NCBI GenBank assembly: GCA_026002875.1
Contig: BPGE01000001.1
Coordinates: forward strand, 3,224,001-3,288,000
DNA from: Bryobacteraceae bacterium
Lineage (GTDB): Bacteria; Acidobacteriota; Terriglobia; Bryobacterales; Bryobacteraceae
Reading direction: 5' to 3'
Length of the DNA stretch: 64,000 bases
Positions 22,909 through 33,608 of this stretch are shown here, piece by piece. The first letter of the stretch is position 1; the number at the start of each line of letters is the position of its first letter. The notes below the pieces were generated by a model that was not told where the DNA came from, did not search any database, and saw only the letters and a program-made list of their open reading frames with translations. The position numbers were made by a program, and so were the translations under genes.

Positions 22909-24534
22909 TCAGATTCCGATGCTCAGTTTGGGATTGAACCCCTGCCGCGCCACCGCAAACTGGAACAGCGCGCGCGAGACGAAGACCGATGTGAACACGT
23001 TCGCCACCAGGCCGATCACCAGCGTCACCGCGAAGCCGCGGATCGCCGGCGTGCCGAACATGAACAGGAACGCGCAGCTGACCACCGTGGCCACGTGCGT
23101 GTCGATGATCGTCAGAAACGCCTTGCTGAAGCCCGTGTCGATCGCCGCCAGCGTCGCCTTGCCCGCCCGCAGCTCTTCGCGGATGCGCTCGAAGATCAGC
23201 ACGTTCGAGTCCACCGCCATGCCGATCAGCAGGATGATGCCCGCAATGCCGGGCAGCGTCAGCACCGCCTCCAGATACGCCAGGCAGCCGATCAGGATCA
23301 CGCCGTTCAGGATCAGCGCCACCACCGCGTTCACGCCCGCTCCCGCGTAGTAGATCAGCATGAACGCCACCACGAACACCAGTCCGATCACGCCCGCGAT
23401 CAGCCCCTTGCGGATCGAGTCGGCGCCCAGCGACGGCCCGACCGTCTGCTCCTGCAGGTAGACGATTCCCGCCGGCAGCGAGCCTGCCCGCAGCACCAGC
23501 GCCAGGTCGCTTGCGTCCTGATGGGACGCCGCCCCGGTGATGCGGCCCTGATCCTCGATCCGGCTCTGGATCGTCGGCGCGCTCCGGATCTGGTTGTCCA
23601 GTGCAATCGCCAGCCGGTTGCCGATGTTGGCCTCCGTGAACCGCGCAAAGCGGCCCTTGGCCTCCTGCGACAGCACGAACGCCGTCTCCCACTTGCCGAA
23701 CTCGTCCTGCGCCGGCCGCGCGTCCCGCAGGTCGCGGCCCGTGATCACCGGCGTCCGCGCCACCAGATACCAGCCCTCGCCCGCCGGATCGCCCGGCCGC
23801 GGCGCGCTCCGCATCAGCTTCGTGTTCAGAGGAAGCACGCCGCCGAACTTCGCCAGCGCGTCTTCCTGCCGCGCGAACGGCCCTTCCTTCACCTCGTACA
23901 GCTCCAGCAGCGCCGCCGTCTGCAAGATGTTCTTCACCCGCGCCGGATCGTCGAGCCCGGGCAGCGAGATCAGAATCTCGGCCTCCGAGCCTGCGCCGCC
24001 GCGCCGCTGCACCGCCGCCTCGGCCAGTCCGAGCCCGTTGATGCGGCTCTCGATCGTCGTGATCGCGCGCTGCACCGTGTCTTCCTTCAGCGCCAGCACT
24101 TCCGTCGGCTTCATCGTCAGCCGGTAGTCGGTCGAGCTCAGCGGCGTCAGCACCCAGCTCGGCAGCAGCTCGGCGACGATGTTGCGGAACAGCTGCGACT
24201 TGTCCGCCGGAATCCCGCGCACCGTGATGGCGATGTTCTCCGCCTCGGCGAGCGTCTGCGGATCGTTGTGATCGATCGACTGATACGCGATCGACTGCTT
24301 GCCCAGCTCTTCCTTCAGCCTTTCAATCTGCGTGTTCGCCTCCACCTTGAAGGCGTCCTGCAGCTGCACCTGCACCACCAGCAGCGATCCGCCCCGCAGG
24401 TCGAGCCCCAGACGGATGTTCTTGCGCCAGTTGGCCACCAGTTCGTCTTTCGACTTCGGCAGCCCGATCACGCCATACAGGCACACGAGCGTGATGGCCA
24501 CAATCAGAGCCGCTTTCCATTTCAGGCTTTTCAT
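22909..24534 (-). CDS. secD: Protein translocase subunit SecD
   Basis: A 541-residue membrane protein: first helix at about 7-24, the conserved LGLDLRGGSLLVVQV segment, the large periplasmic P1 domain, and five C-terminal helices with GIAGIILLIGMAVDSNVLIFERIREEL. It is the partner of SecF in the proton-driven step of protein export. The gene order tgt-yajC-secD-secF is the classical one. Confidence 0.95.
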   Translation of the reverse strand: MKSLKWKAALIVAITLVCLYGVIGLPKSKDELVANWRKNIRLGLDLRGGSLLVVQVQLQDAFKVEANTQIERLKEELGKQSIAYQSIDHNDPQTLAEAENIAITVRGIPADKSQLFRNIVAELLPSWVLTPLSSTDYRLTMKPTEVLALKEDTVQRAITTIESRINGLGLAEAAVQRRGGAGSEAEILISLPGLDDPARVKNILQTAALLELYEVKEGPFARQEDALAKFGGVLPLNTKLMRSAPRPGDPAGEGWYLVARTPVITGRDLRDARPAQDEFGKWETAFVLSQEAKGRFARFTEANIGNRLAIALDNQIRSAPTIQSRIEDQGRITGAASHQDASDLALVLRAGSLPAGIVYLQEQTVGPSLGADSIRKGLIAGVIGLVFVVAFMLIYYAGAGVNAVVALILNGVILIGCLAYLEAVLTLPGIAGIILLIGMAVDSNVLIFERIREELRAGKATLAAIDTGFSKAFLTIIDTHVATVVSCAFLFMFGTPAIRGFAVTLVIGLVANVFTSVFVSRALFQFAVARQGFNPKLSIGI

Positions 24535-24562
24535 GGGATGTCGGTTCTCGCTGGAATCAGAC

Positions 24563-26097
<1,535 letters not shown>

Positions 26098-26098
26098 T

Positions 26099-26114
26099 TA
26101 AACTAGCTAGTTTA
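26099..26114. promoter_or_regulatory. Perfect 16-bp palindrome between tgt and cysS
   Basis: TAAACTAGCTAGTTTA is its own reverse complement and fills most of the 27-base gap between the divergent tgt (26094) and cysS (26122) starts. Each strand reads a TAAACT box about 11-20 bases before its gene, so the sequence could act as a symmetrical pair of -10 elements driving both genes with very short leaders, or as an operator. No clear -35 boxes were found. Confidence 0.5.
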
Positions 26115-26121
26115 GCCCCCC

Positions 26122-27522
26122 ATGGCACTGCGCTTCTACAACACGCTCACGCAACGGCAGGAAGAGTTCCGCCCGCTCGACGGCGAAACGGTGCGCATGT
26201 ACACCTGCGGCCCCACCGTCTACCACTACGTCCACATCGGCAACTTCCGCACCTTCAGCTTTCAGGACGTGCTGCGGCGCGTGCTCCGGATGCGCGGCTG
26301 GAAGCTGTTCCATGTGATGAACATCACCGACGTGGACGACAAGATCATCCGCAACGCCGTGGCCGAGGGCAAGTCGCTGAAGGAGTACACGGAGCGCTAC
26401 ACGCAGGCGTTCCTCGAGGACGCCGCCCGGCTGCGGCTTGAAAAGCCCGAGAAGCTCGTCTTCGCCACCGATCACATCGACGACATGGTGGCTGCCATCC
26501 AGCGCCTGGCCGAAAAACAGCACACTTACACAAGCGAGGGCTCCACCTACTTCCGCATCGCCAGCTTCCCCGGCTACGGCAAGCTCTCCCACACCAACTT
26601 CAGCGGCAACGTCGCCGGCGCGCGGGTCGACGTCGACGAATACGAAAAAGCCGACGCGCGCGACTTTGTGCTCTGGAAAGCCCGCAAGCCCGGCGAGCCC
26701 TTCTGGGACACCCCGCTCGGCCCCGGCCGACCCGGCTGGCACATCGAGTGCTCCGTCATGGCGATGAAGTATCTGGGCGAGACCATCGACATTCATACCG
26801 GCGGCGTCGACCTGATCTTCCCGCATCATGAAAACGAAATCGCCCAGAGCGAGTGCATCAGCGGCAGGCCCTTCGCCCGCTTCTGGCTTCACGCCGAACA
26901 CCTCATGGTCGAGGGCCAGAAGATGTCGAAGTCGCTCGGCAACTTCTATACCCTGCGCGACATTCTCGACAAAGGCTATGCGCCGGAGGCCATCCGCTAC
27001 CTTCTGATCTCGGCGCCCTACCGCAAGCAGCTCAACTTCACTTTCGATGGCCTGAAGGCCGCCGCCGCCGCCATCGAACGGCTCCGCAACTTCGAAACGC
27101 GCCTCAAAACGGAGCGCTTCGACGAAGGGCTCGATGAAGAGCAGGAGCGGCGCGCGGAACAGGCGCTGCGGGACTATCACGAGGGGCTCGACGACGACCT
27201 GAACACCGCCGACGCCCTCGGCGCCGTATTCGAGTTCATCCGCGAAACCAATATCGCCATGGACCAGGGCCGCTTCCGCACGGGCAACGCCGCCAGCGCG
27301 CAGCGGCTTCTCGATGATTTCGACGCCGTCTTCGACGTGCTGAAGCCCACCGTGCACGAAGGCTCGCTCACCGACGAGGAAGTCGAGGCGCTCGTCCGCC
27401 AGCGCACGGAGGCCAAGAAGGCGCGCGACTTCGCCCGCGCCGACCAGATCCGCGCGCAACTGCTCGAAAAAGGCATTATTGTCGAAGACACGCGCGACGG
27501 CGTCCGCTGGAAGCGCAAGTAG
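26122..27522 (+). CDS. cysS: Cysteinyl-tRNA synthetase
   Basis: Class I aminoacyl-tRNA synthetase, 466 residues. The HIGN motif is at 38-41 and KMSKS at 267-271. Zinc ligands C29, C210, H235 and E239 are at the same spacing as in E. coli CysRS. No Shine-Dalgarno sequence precedes the ATG at 26122, consistent with a very short leader from the palindrome. The transsulfuration-type gene follows 30 bases later, so both may serve cysteine use. Confidence 0.96.
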   Translation: MALRFYNTLTQRQEEFRPLDGETVRMYTCGPTVYHYVHIGNFRTFSFQDVLRRVLRMRGWKLFHVMNITDVDDKIIRNAVAEGKSLKEYTERYTQAFLEDAARLRLEKPEKLVFATDHIDDMVAAIQRLAEKQHTYTSEGSTYFRIASFPGYGKLSHTNFSGNVAGARVDVDEYEKADARDFVLWKARKPGEPFWDTPLGPGRPGWHIECSVMAMKYLGETIDIHTGGVDLIFPHHENEIAQSECISGRPFARFWLHAEHLMVEGQKMSKSLGNFYTLRDILDKGYAPEAIRYLLISAPYRKQLNFTFDGLKAAAAAIERLRNFETRLKTERFDEGLDEEQERRAEQALRDYHEGLDDDLNTADALGAVFEFIRETNIAMDQGRFRTGNAASAQRLLDDFDAVFDVLKPTVHEGSLTDEEVEALVRQRTEAKKARDFARADQIRAQLLEKGIIVEDTRDGVRWKRK

Positions 27523-27552
27523 CTTTTCCGTGCAGAGGGGCAGAGACCGCCG

Positions 27553-28734
27553 ATGAAGATCCAGACGAAAGCCGTGCATGCGGGCGACCGCAAGCGCCCG
27601 CAACAGCAGATTCCCGTTTCCACGCCCGTGCACTTCGCCGCCTCCTGGATCTGCGCCGATCAGGCGGAACAGGACCGCATCTTCGCCCACGAGCAGCACG
27701 GCTACGCCTACTCGCGCTACTGCAACCCCACCAACGACGCGCTCGAGGAGCTCGTCGCGGCGCTCGAAAACGGCCACGGCGCGCTCGCCTGCTCCTCGGG
27801 CATGATGGCGCTGCAGCACGCGCTGATGTGCGCCCTGCTCGAGCGGCCGAAACGCATCCTCTGCGCCCGCGACATCTACGGCGCCACCCTGAAACTGCTG
27901 TTTGACGTGCTCGGGCCGTTCGGGTTCGAAACGCGGCTCGTCGACGCCAACGATCCCGCCGCCGTCGAAGCGGCCCTTGATGAATTCGGCGCGGGCGCGC
28001 TGCTCGTGGAAACCATCTCCAACCCCTTGCTCCGCGTGCCCGATCTCGAATCGCTCGCCCGCCTGTGCCGCGCCCGCAACACGGCGCTGATCGTCGACAA
28101 CACCTTCGCCACGCCGCTGCTTGTTCGCCCGATGGATCTCGGCGCGCATCTCGTCGTCCACAGTTCCACGAAATATCTGGGCGGCCACGGCGACACCCTG
28201 GGCGGCCTCGTCATCAGCGACGAAGCCCACTTCGAAACCGTGCGCCGCTTCTCGCGCGTGGCCGGCCCTGTGATGGGCCCCATGGAGGCCTATCTCACCA
28301 TGCGCGGCATCAAGACATTTCCGCTGCGCATGGAGCGGCAGTGCCAGAACGCCGCGGCCCTTGCGCGGTGGCTGCGCCAGCATCCGCGCGTTGAGCGTGT
28401 CTTCTATCCCGACGATCCGCAGCATCCGGACGCAGCGGTCATCGGGCGCCTGCTGCCGGAAGGCCTGCGCGGCGGCATGGTCAGCTTCGAAATCCGCGGC
28501 GCCCGCCGCGAGCAGGTCTTCGCCTTCCTCGACCGCCTGAAGCTGTGCGTCAAGGCCACCTCGCTCGGCGACGTGCACACCATGGTGCTCTATCCCTGGA
28601 TCGCCTCCCACCGCGACGTGCCGCCAGAGCAGAAGGCGGCCATGGGTCTGCGCGAGAACCTCGTGCGCTTCAGCGTCGGCATCGAAGCCATCGACGACAT
28701 TACCGCCGACATCGAACAGGCGCTCGCGGGCTGA
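27553..28734 (+). CDS. PLP-dependent trans-sulfuration enzyme (Cys/Met metabolism family)
   Basis: A 393-residue fold-type I enzyme of the cystathionine gamma-synthase / methionine gamma-lyase family. The PLP lysine is in the HSSTKYLGGHGD motif (about residue 209), with YSRYCNPTNDALE and the SSGMMAL phosphate-binding segment upstream. Which reaction it performs (synthase, lyase or O-acetylhomoserine sulfhydrylase) cannot be decided from motifs. It follows cysS closely, suggesting a role in sulfur amino-acid metabolism. Confidence 0.9.
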   Translation: MKIQTKAVHAGDRKRPQQQIPVSTPVHFAASWICADQAEQDRIFAHEQHGYAYSRYCNPTNDALEELVAALENGHGALACSSGMMALQHALMCALLERPKRILCARDIYGATLKLLFDVLGPFGFETRLVDANDPAAVEAALDEFGAGALLVETISNPLLRVPDLESLARLCRARNTALIVDNTFATPLLVRPMDLGAHLVVHSSTKYLGGHGDTLGGLVISDEAHFETVRRFSRVAGPVMGPMEAYLTMRGIKTFPLRMERQCQNAAALARWLRQHPRVERVFYPDDPQHPDAAVIGRLLPEGLRGGMVSFEIRGARREQVFAFLDRLKLCVKATSLGDVHTMVLYPWIASHRDVPPEQKAAMGLRENLVRFSVGIEAIDDITADIEQALAG

Positions 28735-28878
28735 CAGCGCCGGCGCCCGGCCGCCTCAGCCCTTGCCTCCGCGCCAGCGCCCCGGGAGTCGACCGCCCGC
28801 TGCTACCTCTTCCACAGCGGCGCGGCACAGGAACACCCGGCATCGGGCGCTCCGGAAATCAGAGCGGCGTCGCCACGT

Positions 28879-29946
28879 TCAATCCAGGTTTTCCGCCATG
28901 CGGGGGCGGCGGGCAGGAATGCCTTTCGGGTGGCAGTCGGCGCACTTGACCGTGTGAATGTTGTGCCGCGAATTTTTATTGGCGAACGTCGTGTCCATCT
29001 TCTCCACGTCCAGGCCGCAATTGGACAGGCGCGGATGGCAGTTCGCGCAGGATGCCCGCGTGGTCTGGCGGTGCCTGTCGTGGCAGGCGAGGCAGGAGAT
29101 GCCTTCGTGGACCCCGGCGGGCGTGCGGTCATCGCCGGAGAATACTTCGCGCGTGCTCAGCGGCGCGTGGCACTGATAACAGAGCGCCTGGCGCGGGTCC
29201 GGGCTCATTTTCACCGGACGCCCTCCCTCCCGCATGGCGGGCAGGGGCAGCAGCGCAACCTCGACTGGCGCCATGGAGCGGCGGTCGAAAAACGCGAGCG
29301 ACGGCCGGAACTTCTCCTGCCGCGGGCCAATGACCTTGGCCTCCAGGCGCCGTTCTTCATGCCGGGCGCCGCGGCGGTGGATGGAATGGCAGGCCATGCA
29401 GGGAATGGCGGGCGCCTCCATCAGTTCGGCGCGGCGCAGCCGCCACGGGCCTTTCGTCGACAGCGGCTCCACCAGATCCCGGATGCCGCCGTCGAAGTGC
29501 ATGCCATGGCAGCGGAGGCAATCGTCCATCAGATGTCTGGACGAATTGTGTTTCTCGTCGAGAAAAATGCTGCGATAAGCGATGGCGTGCGGCCCGCTCG
29601 ACCAGGAGGCGAACTCCTGCTGGTGGCACTTCTGGCAGCGCGGCAGCATGGCGCGGATTTCGGACGGTCCGAGCTGCCCGCGCGCGCCGGCTTCCCCGCG
29701 CCAGTGCGCGACGACGCGGCGCGCGTTGGTCAGATGGAACCGCGGATCGGCCGTCAGGGCGTCGCCATGACAGGCGCTGCACGCCACGCCGCGGTGCGTG
29801 GAGTGGCGCCATTCGCCCACCGGCGCGCCCATCTCGTGGCACCGTGCGCAGGCCTCCGGGCCGCCGGCTTCATAGAAGAAGCTCGCCGCGGGAATCATCA
29901 GCAGCAGGGCGAGACCGGCGGCCAGAGCTGCTGCGGCCGCCTTCAT
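28879..29946 (-). CDS. Nine-haem cytochrome c, membrane-anchored or periplasmic
   Basis: A 355-residue protein with an N-terminal hydrophobic segment (about 5-25) and nine CxxCH haem c motifs (CARCH, CSACH, CQKCH, CLRCH, CMACH, CYQCH, CLACH, CANCH, CADCH). Many extra histidines, such as HSTHRGVAC, can be distal ligands. It resembles cytochromes of the c554/NapC/NrfH-like multihaem class in spacing but I cannot assign a known subgroup. Its start overlaps the GMC oxidoreductase stop by four bases, so it is probably the electron acceptor of that dehydrogenase. The 144 bases beyond its stop, up to the PLP gene, hold nothing recognisable. Confidence 0.9.
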   Translation of the reverse strand: MKAAAAALAAGLALLLMIPAASFFYEAGGPEACARCHEMGAPVGEWRHSTHRGVACSACHGDALTADPRFHLTNARRVVAHWRGEAGARGQLGPSEIRAMLPRCQKCHQQEFASWSSGPHAIAYRSIFLDEKHNSSRHLMDDCLRCHGMHFDGGIRDLVEPLSTKGPWRLRRAELMEAPAIPCMACHSIHRRGARHEERRLEAKVIGPRQEKFRPSLAFFDRRSMAPVEVALLPLPAMREGGRPVKMSPDPRQALCYQCHAPLSTREVFSGDDRTPAGVHEGISCLACHDRHRQTTRASCANCHPRLSNCGLDVEKMDTTFANKNSRHNIHTVKCADCHPKGIPARRPRMAENLD

Positions 29947-31604
29947 GCGCGCCTCCCTTCCCGGGCCAGGCGCTCTCCCGCCCGGTAGGCGATGGCCATG
30001 ATCGTGAGGACGGGATTGTAGGCCCCGTTGGTGACGTGGACGCTCGAGTCCACCACATACACGTTGTCCGTGTCATGCACGCGGCACCACGCATCCACGA
30101 CGGACGTCTTCGGATCGTTTCCCATGCGGCAGGTGCCCGCCTGGTGCTGGCCGGCGCTGACGCCGCGTCCGGCGCGGCGCAGCCACACTTTCACCGCCCC
30201 TGAAGCGCGCAGCCACTCCGCGGCCCGCTCCGCCATGAACTCGCTGATCTCGATCGTGTGCGGATGCCGGTATCCGGAAATGCGCGCCACCGGGATGCCG
30301 AATTTGTCCCGCACGCGCGGGTCCAGAGTCACGCGCGAATCGAAGACCGGAATCTCCTGCGTGGGCCCCTGCACCGGGATGATGCGCCGGTAGGCGCGGC
30401 GCACAAAGTCCTTGTGCGCGCGCCCCCAGCGCGGCACGTCCGGATCCCGGATGCCGGAAACAAACTGATAGGGCAGGCGGATGAATTCATTGGCGAGCAT
30501 CGCCCCGCCGGCCAGCCCCGGATTGCCGTGGACGTAATCGCAGATGGCGATGCTGGCCCCGGGTCCGAGATCGTCGTAGACAATCTCGTCGAACAGCCCG
30601 TTGGCGCCCGTGTAGGTGTGCCCCTGCAGATTCCGCCCCACCCAGTCGAAGCGGTTGCCCAGGCCCTGCGGATACAGCCTCGACCGCGAATTCAGCAGCA
30701 GCCGGGCGCTTTCGATGGCCCCGCAGGAGACCACCACGTACCGGGCGGGCTGCTCCCACAGCCGTCCGTCCCAGTCGAAGTAAGCGACCCCCGTGGCGTT
30801 GCCTTTCCCGTCGAGCAGGATCTCCCGCGCCGAGCATTCCGTGCGCAGCTCGAGATTGCCGGTGGCCATGGCCGCGGGAATCACCGTATTCTGCGTGCCG
30901 TTTTTCGCATCCACTTCGCAGGCGAAGCCCACGCACCAGCGGCAGCGCATGCAGGCGGGGCGGCCGTTGTAAGGCACGGAATTCCGCAGCATCGGGATGG
31001 AAAACGGATGCAGCCCGAGCCTGCGCGCGCCTTTTTCCAGAATCTCGTGCTCCCGCGTCGGCGGCAGCGGCGGCATGGGCAGCGGGCGCCGGCGCGGACC
31101 CTTGAAAGGATCGCCGGAAACATCTCCCGAAACGCCGATTTCCCATTCCGCTTTTTCGTAATACGGCTCCAGATCGTCGTAGGAAATCGGCCAGTCTTCG
31201 AGCGTCGAATTCTCGAATGCCCGCGGAATTTTCGCAGCATATGTGCTGCGCATCCGGAAATCGTTCGGGTGGAACCGCCACGCCATGGCGCCGTAGGACA
31301 GCGTGCCGCCCCCGACGCAGAAGGCGTTGTTGTTGTAGCCGGGCTCGGACGGCCGGACGACCCGCTCGCGCCCGTTGAGATCCACGATGACCCGCGGGTT
31401 GCCTTCTTCCTCCGGGCCGAACGGATAGCCGAGCGTGGCGTTCCGCTGATTCCGCAGGTCGTCCTTGCGGCAGTCGGCGGGCGTGTTCCAGCGCCCTTTT
31501 TCAAGCAGCACGACGCGCCAGCCGGCGAAGGCGAGCTCCTTCGCGACAATCGGACCTGCGGCGCCCGCTCCGATCACGACGGCATCCACTTTCGGCAGCG
31601 GCAT
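29943..31604 (-). CDS. GMC-family FAD-dependent dehydrogenase
   Basis: A 553-residue flavoprotein similar to the large subunit of gluconate 2-dehydrogenase and other sugar or polyol dehydrogenases. The FAD site VVIGAGAAG is at 9-17; the catalytic histidine region GQHQAGTCRMG and the NGAYNPVLTI segment lie near the C-terminus. It has no signal peptide, which is usual for this class: it is exported folded, together with the Tat leader of the small subunit encoded just upstream (TGATG junction). The cytochrome gene follows. The substrate is unknown. Confidence 0.93.
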   Translation of the reverse strand: MPLPKVDAVVIGAGAAGPIVAKELAFAGWRVVLLEKGRWNTPADCRKDDLRNQRNATLGYPFGPEEEGNPRVIVDLNGRERVVRPSEPGYNNNAFCVGGGTLSYGAMAWRFHPNDFRMRSTYAAKIPRAFENSTLEDWPISYDDLEPYYEKAEWEIGVSGDVSGDPFKGPRRRPLPMPPLPPTREHEILEKGARRLGLHPFSIPMLRNSVPYNGRPACMRCRWCVGFACEVDAKNGTQNTVIPAAMATGNLELRTECSAREILLDGKGNATGVAYFDWDGRLWEQPARYVVVSCGAIESARLLLNSRSRLYPQGLGNRFDWVGRNLQGHTYTGANGLFDEIVYDDLGPGASIAICDYVHGNPGLAGGAMLANEFIRLPYQFVSGIRDPDVPRWGRAHKDFVRRAYRRIIPVQGPTQEIPVFDSRVTLDPRVRDKFGIPVARISGYRHPHTIEISEFMAERAAEWLRASGAVKVWLRRAGRGVSAGQHQAGTCRMGNDPKTSVVDAWCRVHDTDNVYVVDSSVHVTNGAYNPVLTIMAIAYRAGERLAREGRRA

Positions 31605-32152
31605 CAGCCTTTCTCCGGAAACGTCTTCGCCGCTTCGTAGTGCTCGCGCCCGCGGACGGGCATGGGCGGCACGCCGATCATCTTCCAGGAAGCGTAGCCG
31701 CGGTTGCCGCCGTGGCGCGGATTCCCGTAAAAACCCTGCATCGCATGCGCCAGCACAAGCTCGAAGGCAGCCCTGCCGCCGTCGGGAAAGTGCCCGCGGT
31801 CCGCCTGCCCCTGCTCCATCAGCAGCAGCATCTCTTCGCGCGCCTCCGGCGGCATCTCCGCGAACCCCCGGCCGCTCCGCGCCATGGCCCAGCGTTCGAT
31901 CTGCGCCAGAGCCTCGCGGTAGTCGCTCTGATAACGCCGGAACCAGCGCGTCAGCTGCAGATCGATATAGCGCGCCACGCCTGCCTCCCGCGCGCCGGGA
32001 TCTTCATCGGGCGGAATCAGCGTGTCGATCCACGCTTCCAGAGTGCGCACTTCCGCCTGCGTCAGAAACCGGTAGCCCGCGGCGGGGGCGGGCCTGCGCC
32101 CGCACGCCGATGCGGCCGCCAGGGTTCCGGCGAGGAACGATCGTCGTTTCAG
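31604..32152 (-). CDS. Gluconate 2-dehydrogenase subunit 3-type Tat lipoprotein
   Basis: Partner of the GMC flavoprotein; carries the export signal. The conserved body (RTLEAWIDTLIPPDEDPGA ... GNPRHGGNRGYASWKMIG) can be read from a GTG at 32050, but the frame stays open upstream and encodes KRRSFLAGTLAAASACGRR, a twin-arginine signal with a lipobox (ASAC). The only in-frame start ahead of this is a CTG at 32152, seven bases after a perfect AGGAGG ribosome site and downstream of a good promoter. I therefore place the start at CTG, giving 182 residues. An annotation starting at 32050 would lose the signal peptide. Confidence 0.82.
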   Translation of the reverse strand: MKRRSFLAGTLAAASACGRRPAPAAGYRFLTQAEVRTLEAWIDTLIPPDEDPGAREAGVARYIDLQLTRWFRRYQSDYREALAQIERWAMARSGRGFAEMPPEAREEMLLLMEQGQADRGHFPDGGRAAFELVLAHAMQGFYGNPRHGGNRGYASWKMIGVPPMPVRGREHYEAAKTFPEKG

Positions 32153-32181
32153 ACACGCACCTCCTGTTTCGGCTTGACAGA

Positions 32182-32211
32182 ATCATACAGGATGCACGCG
32201 CGCCCGGGCAA
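32182..32211 (-). promoter_or_regulatory. Sigma-70 type promoter of the GMC dehydrogenase operon
   Basis: Reading the minus strand, TTGCCC (32211-32206) and TATGAT (32187-32182) are spaced by 18 bases. Transcription would start near 32175, leaving a leader of about 22 bases containing the AGGAGG before the CTG start at 32152. Confidence 0.5.
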
Positions 32212-32244
32212 CGCCGCGCGCGATATGAGAGTCTGGGAACACGG

Positions 32245-33588
32245 ATGGCGCAACAGGAGCTGTTCGGACTCGAGCCGAAAATCTACACGGTGACCAGCCT
32301 GACGGCGGCGATCCACCGCGTGCTGTCAGCGCAGTTCGACGACGTGCGGGTGATGGGCGAGATCTCGGGCTACAAGGTGTGGACCTCGGGGCACGCCTAC
32401 TTCACGCTGAAGGACAACGGCGCACAGATCCGCTGCGTCCTGTTCCGTCAGGTGCTGCGCTACCTGAAGTTCACGCCCGGGGACGGCATGGCTGTCGTGG
32501 CGCGGGGCGCGGTGGAGGTCAGGCAGGAGCGCGGCGAGTACCAGCTGATCGTCACCTCGCTCGAGCCGCAGGGCGCCGGTGCTCTGCAGGTGGCGTTCGA
32601 GCAGCTCAAGCAGAAGCTCGCCGCCGAGGGGCTGTTCGACCCCGCGCGCAAGCGTCCGCTCCCGCCCTATCCCCGGCGGATCGGCATCGTCACCTCGCCG
32701 CAGGGCGCCGTCATTCAGGACATGCTGAACATCCTCGGACGCCGCTTTCCGGGGCTGCATATCCGGCTGTATCCGACGGTGGTGCAGGGCGAGGGCGCGG
32801 TGGAAGGGATCGTCGAAGGGCTGCGCTACTTCTCCACGCATCCCTGGGCTGATGTCGTGATTGTCGGCCGTGGTGGCGGCTCGCTCGAGGATCTGTGGGC
32901 GTTCAACGAGGAAGCCGTGGCCCGCGCCATCGCCGGGTGCAGCGTCCCGGTCATCTCCGCCGTGGGCCACGAAACGGATTTCACGATCGCCGACTTCGTG
33001 GCCGACCTCCGCGCGCCCACCCCGTCAGCGGCGGCGGAACTCGTGGTGAAGAACCGCGCCGATCTCCTCGCCCAGCTCGCCGAAACGCTCCGCCGCATCT
33101 GGCGCGCCGTGCAGCTGCATACCAGCCGGGCGCGGAGCCGCCTCCAGGAACGGGGCGTGGATCGCGCCGCCACTCTGGCAAGGAGGCGCGTGGCGCTGCT
33201 GTGGCAGGAACTCGACGACCTCGACCAGAAGCTCCGGCAGGGCGATCCGCGCGCCCGCCTCGCCGCCTCCAGAAGACTGCTCGATCAGCTGGACCGCCGC
33301 GCCGCCGACCGCATGCGCGCCCTGCTGCACGATCACCGGCTCGAGCTGGAGCTCCTCGTCACCCGGCTCCCCGAATCCATCCAGCGCAGGCTCGAGCAGG
33401 CGCGTCAGAAGGAACGCCTGGCCCGCGCGCGGCTCGAGGCGCTCAGCCCGCTCAGCGTGCTCGAGCGCGGCTACGCCATCGTGAAGCGCGCCGACGGCCG
33501 CATCGTGCGCGAGGCCGCCGACGCGCCTTCGGGAACACGGCTCCGCATCCGCCTCCGCAGCGACGAATTCGGCGCCGTCAGCGAGTAG
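32245..33588 (+). CDS. xseA: Exodeoxyribonuclease VII large subunit
   Basis: A 447-residue nuclease subunit that degrades single-stranded DNA. An N-terminal OB fold (VTSLTAAIHRVLSAQFDDVRVMGEISGYK) is followed by the catalytic domain with GRGGGSLEDLWAFNEE and GHETDFTIADFVADLRAPTP, then a long coiled coil rich in Arg, Leu and Glu. ATG 32245 is preferred because upstream in-frame sequence overlaps the divergent dehydrogenase genes. The small subunit gene xseB is not adjacent. Confidence 0.95.
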   Translation: MAQQELFGLEPKIYTVTSLTAAIHRVLSAQFDDVRVMGEISGYKVWTSGHAYFTLKDNGAQIRCVLFRQVLRYLKFTPGDGMAVVARGAVEVRQERGEYQLIVTSLEPQGAGALQVAFEQLKQKLAAEGLFDPARKRPLPPYPRRIGIVTSPQGAVIQDMLNILGRRFPGLHIRLYPTVVQGEGAVEGIVEGLRYFSTHPWADVVIVGRGGGSLEDLWAFNEEAVARAIAGCSVPVISAVGHETDFTIADFVADLRAPTPSAAAELVVKNRADLLAQLAETLRRIWRAVQLHTSRARSRLQERGVDRAATLARRRVALLWQELDDLDQKLRQGDPRARLAASRRLLDQLDRRAADRMRALLHDHRLELELLVTRLPESIQRRLEQARQKERLARARLEALSPLSVLERGYAIVKRADGRIVREAADAPSGTRLRIRLRSDEFGAVSE

Positions 33589-33608
33589 GCCCGCTGCCGC
33601 GCAGCCGC

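Noticed and set aside
32174-32179. TTGACA as a -35 box for xseA
   Set aside because: No -10-like box is found at 16-18 bases on the plus strand; the overlapping minus-strand promoter is a better explanation of the sequence.
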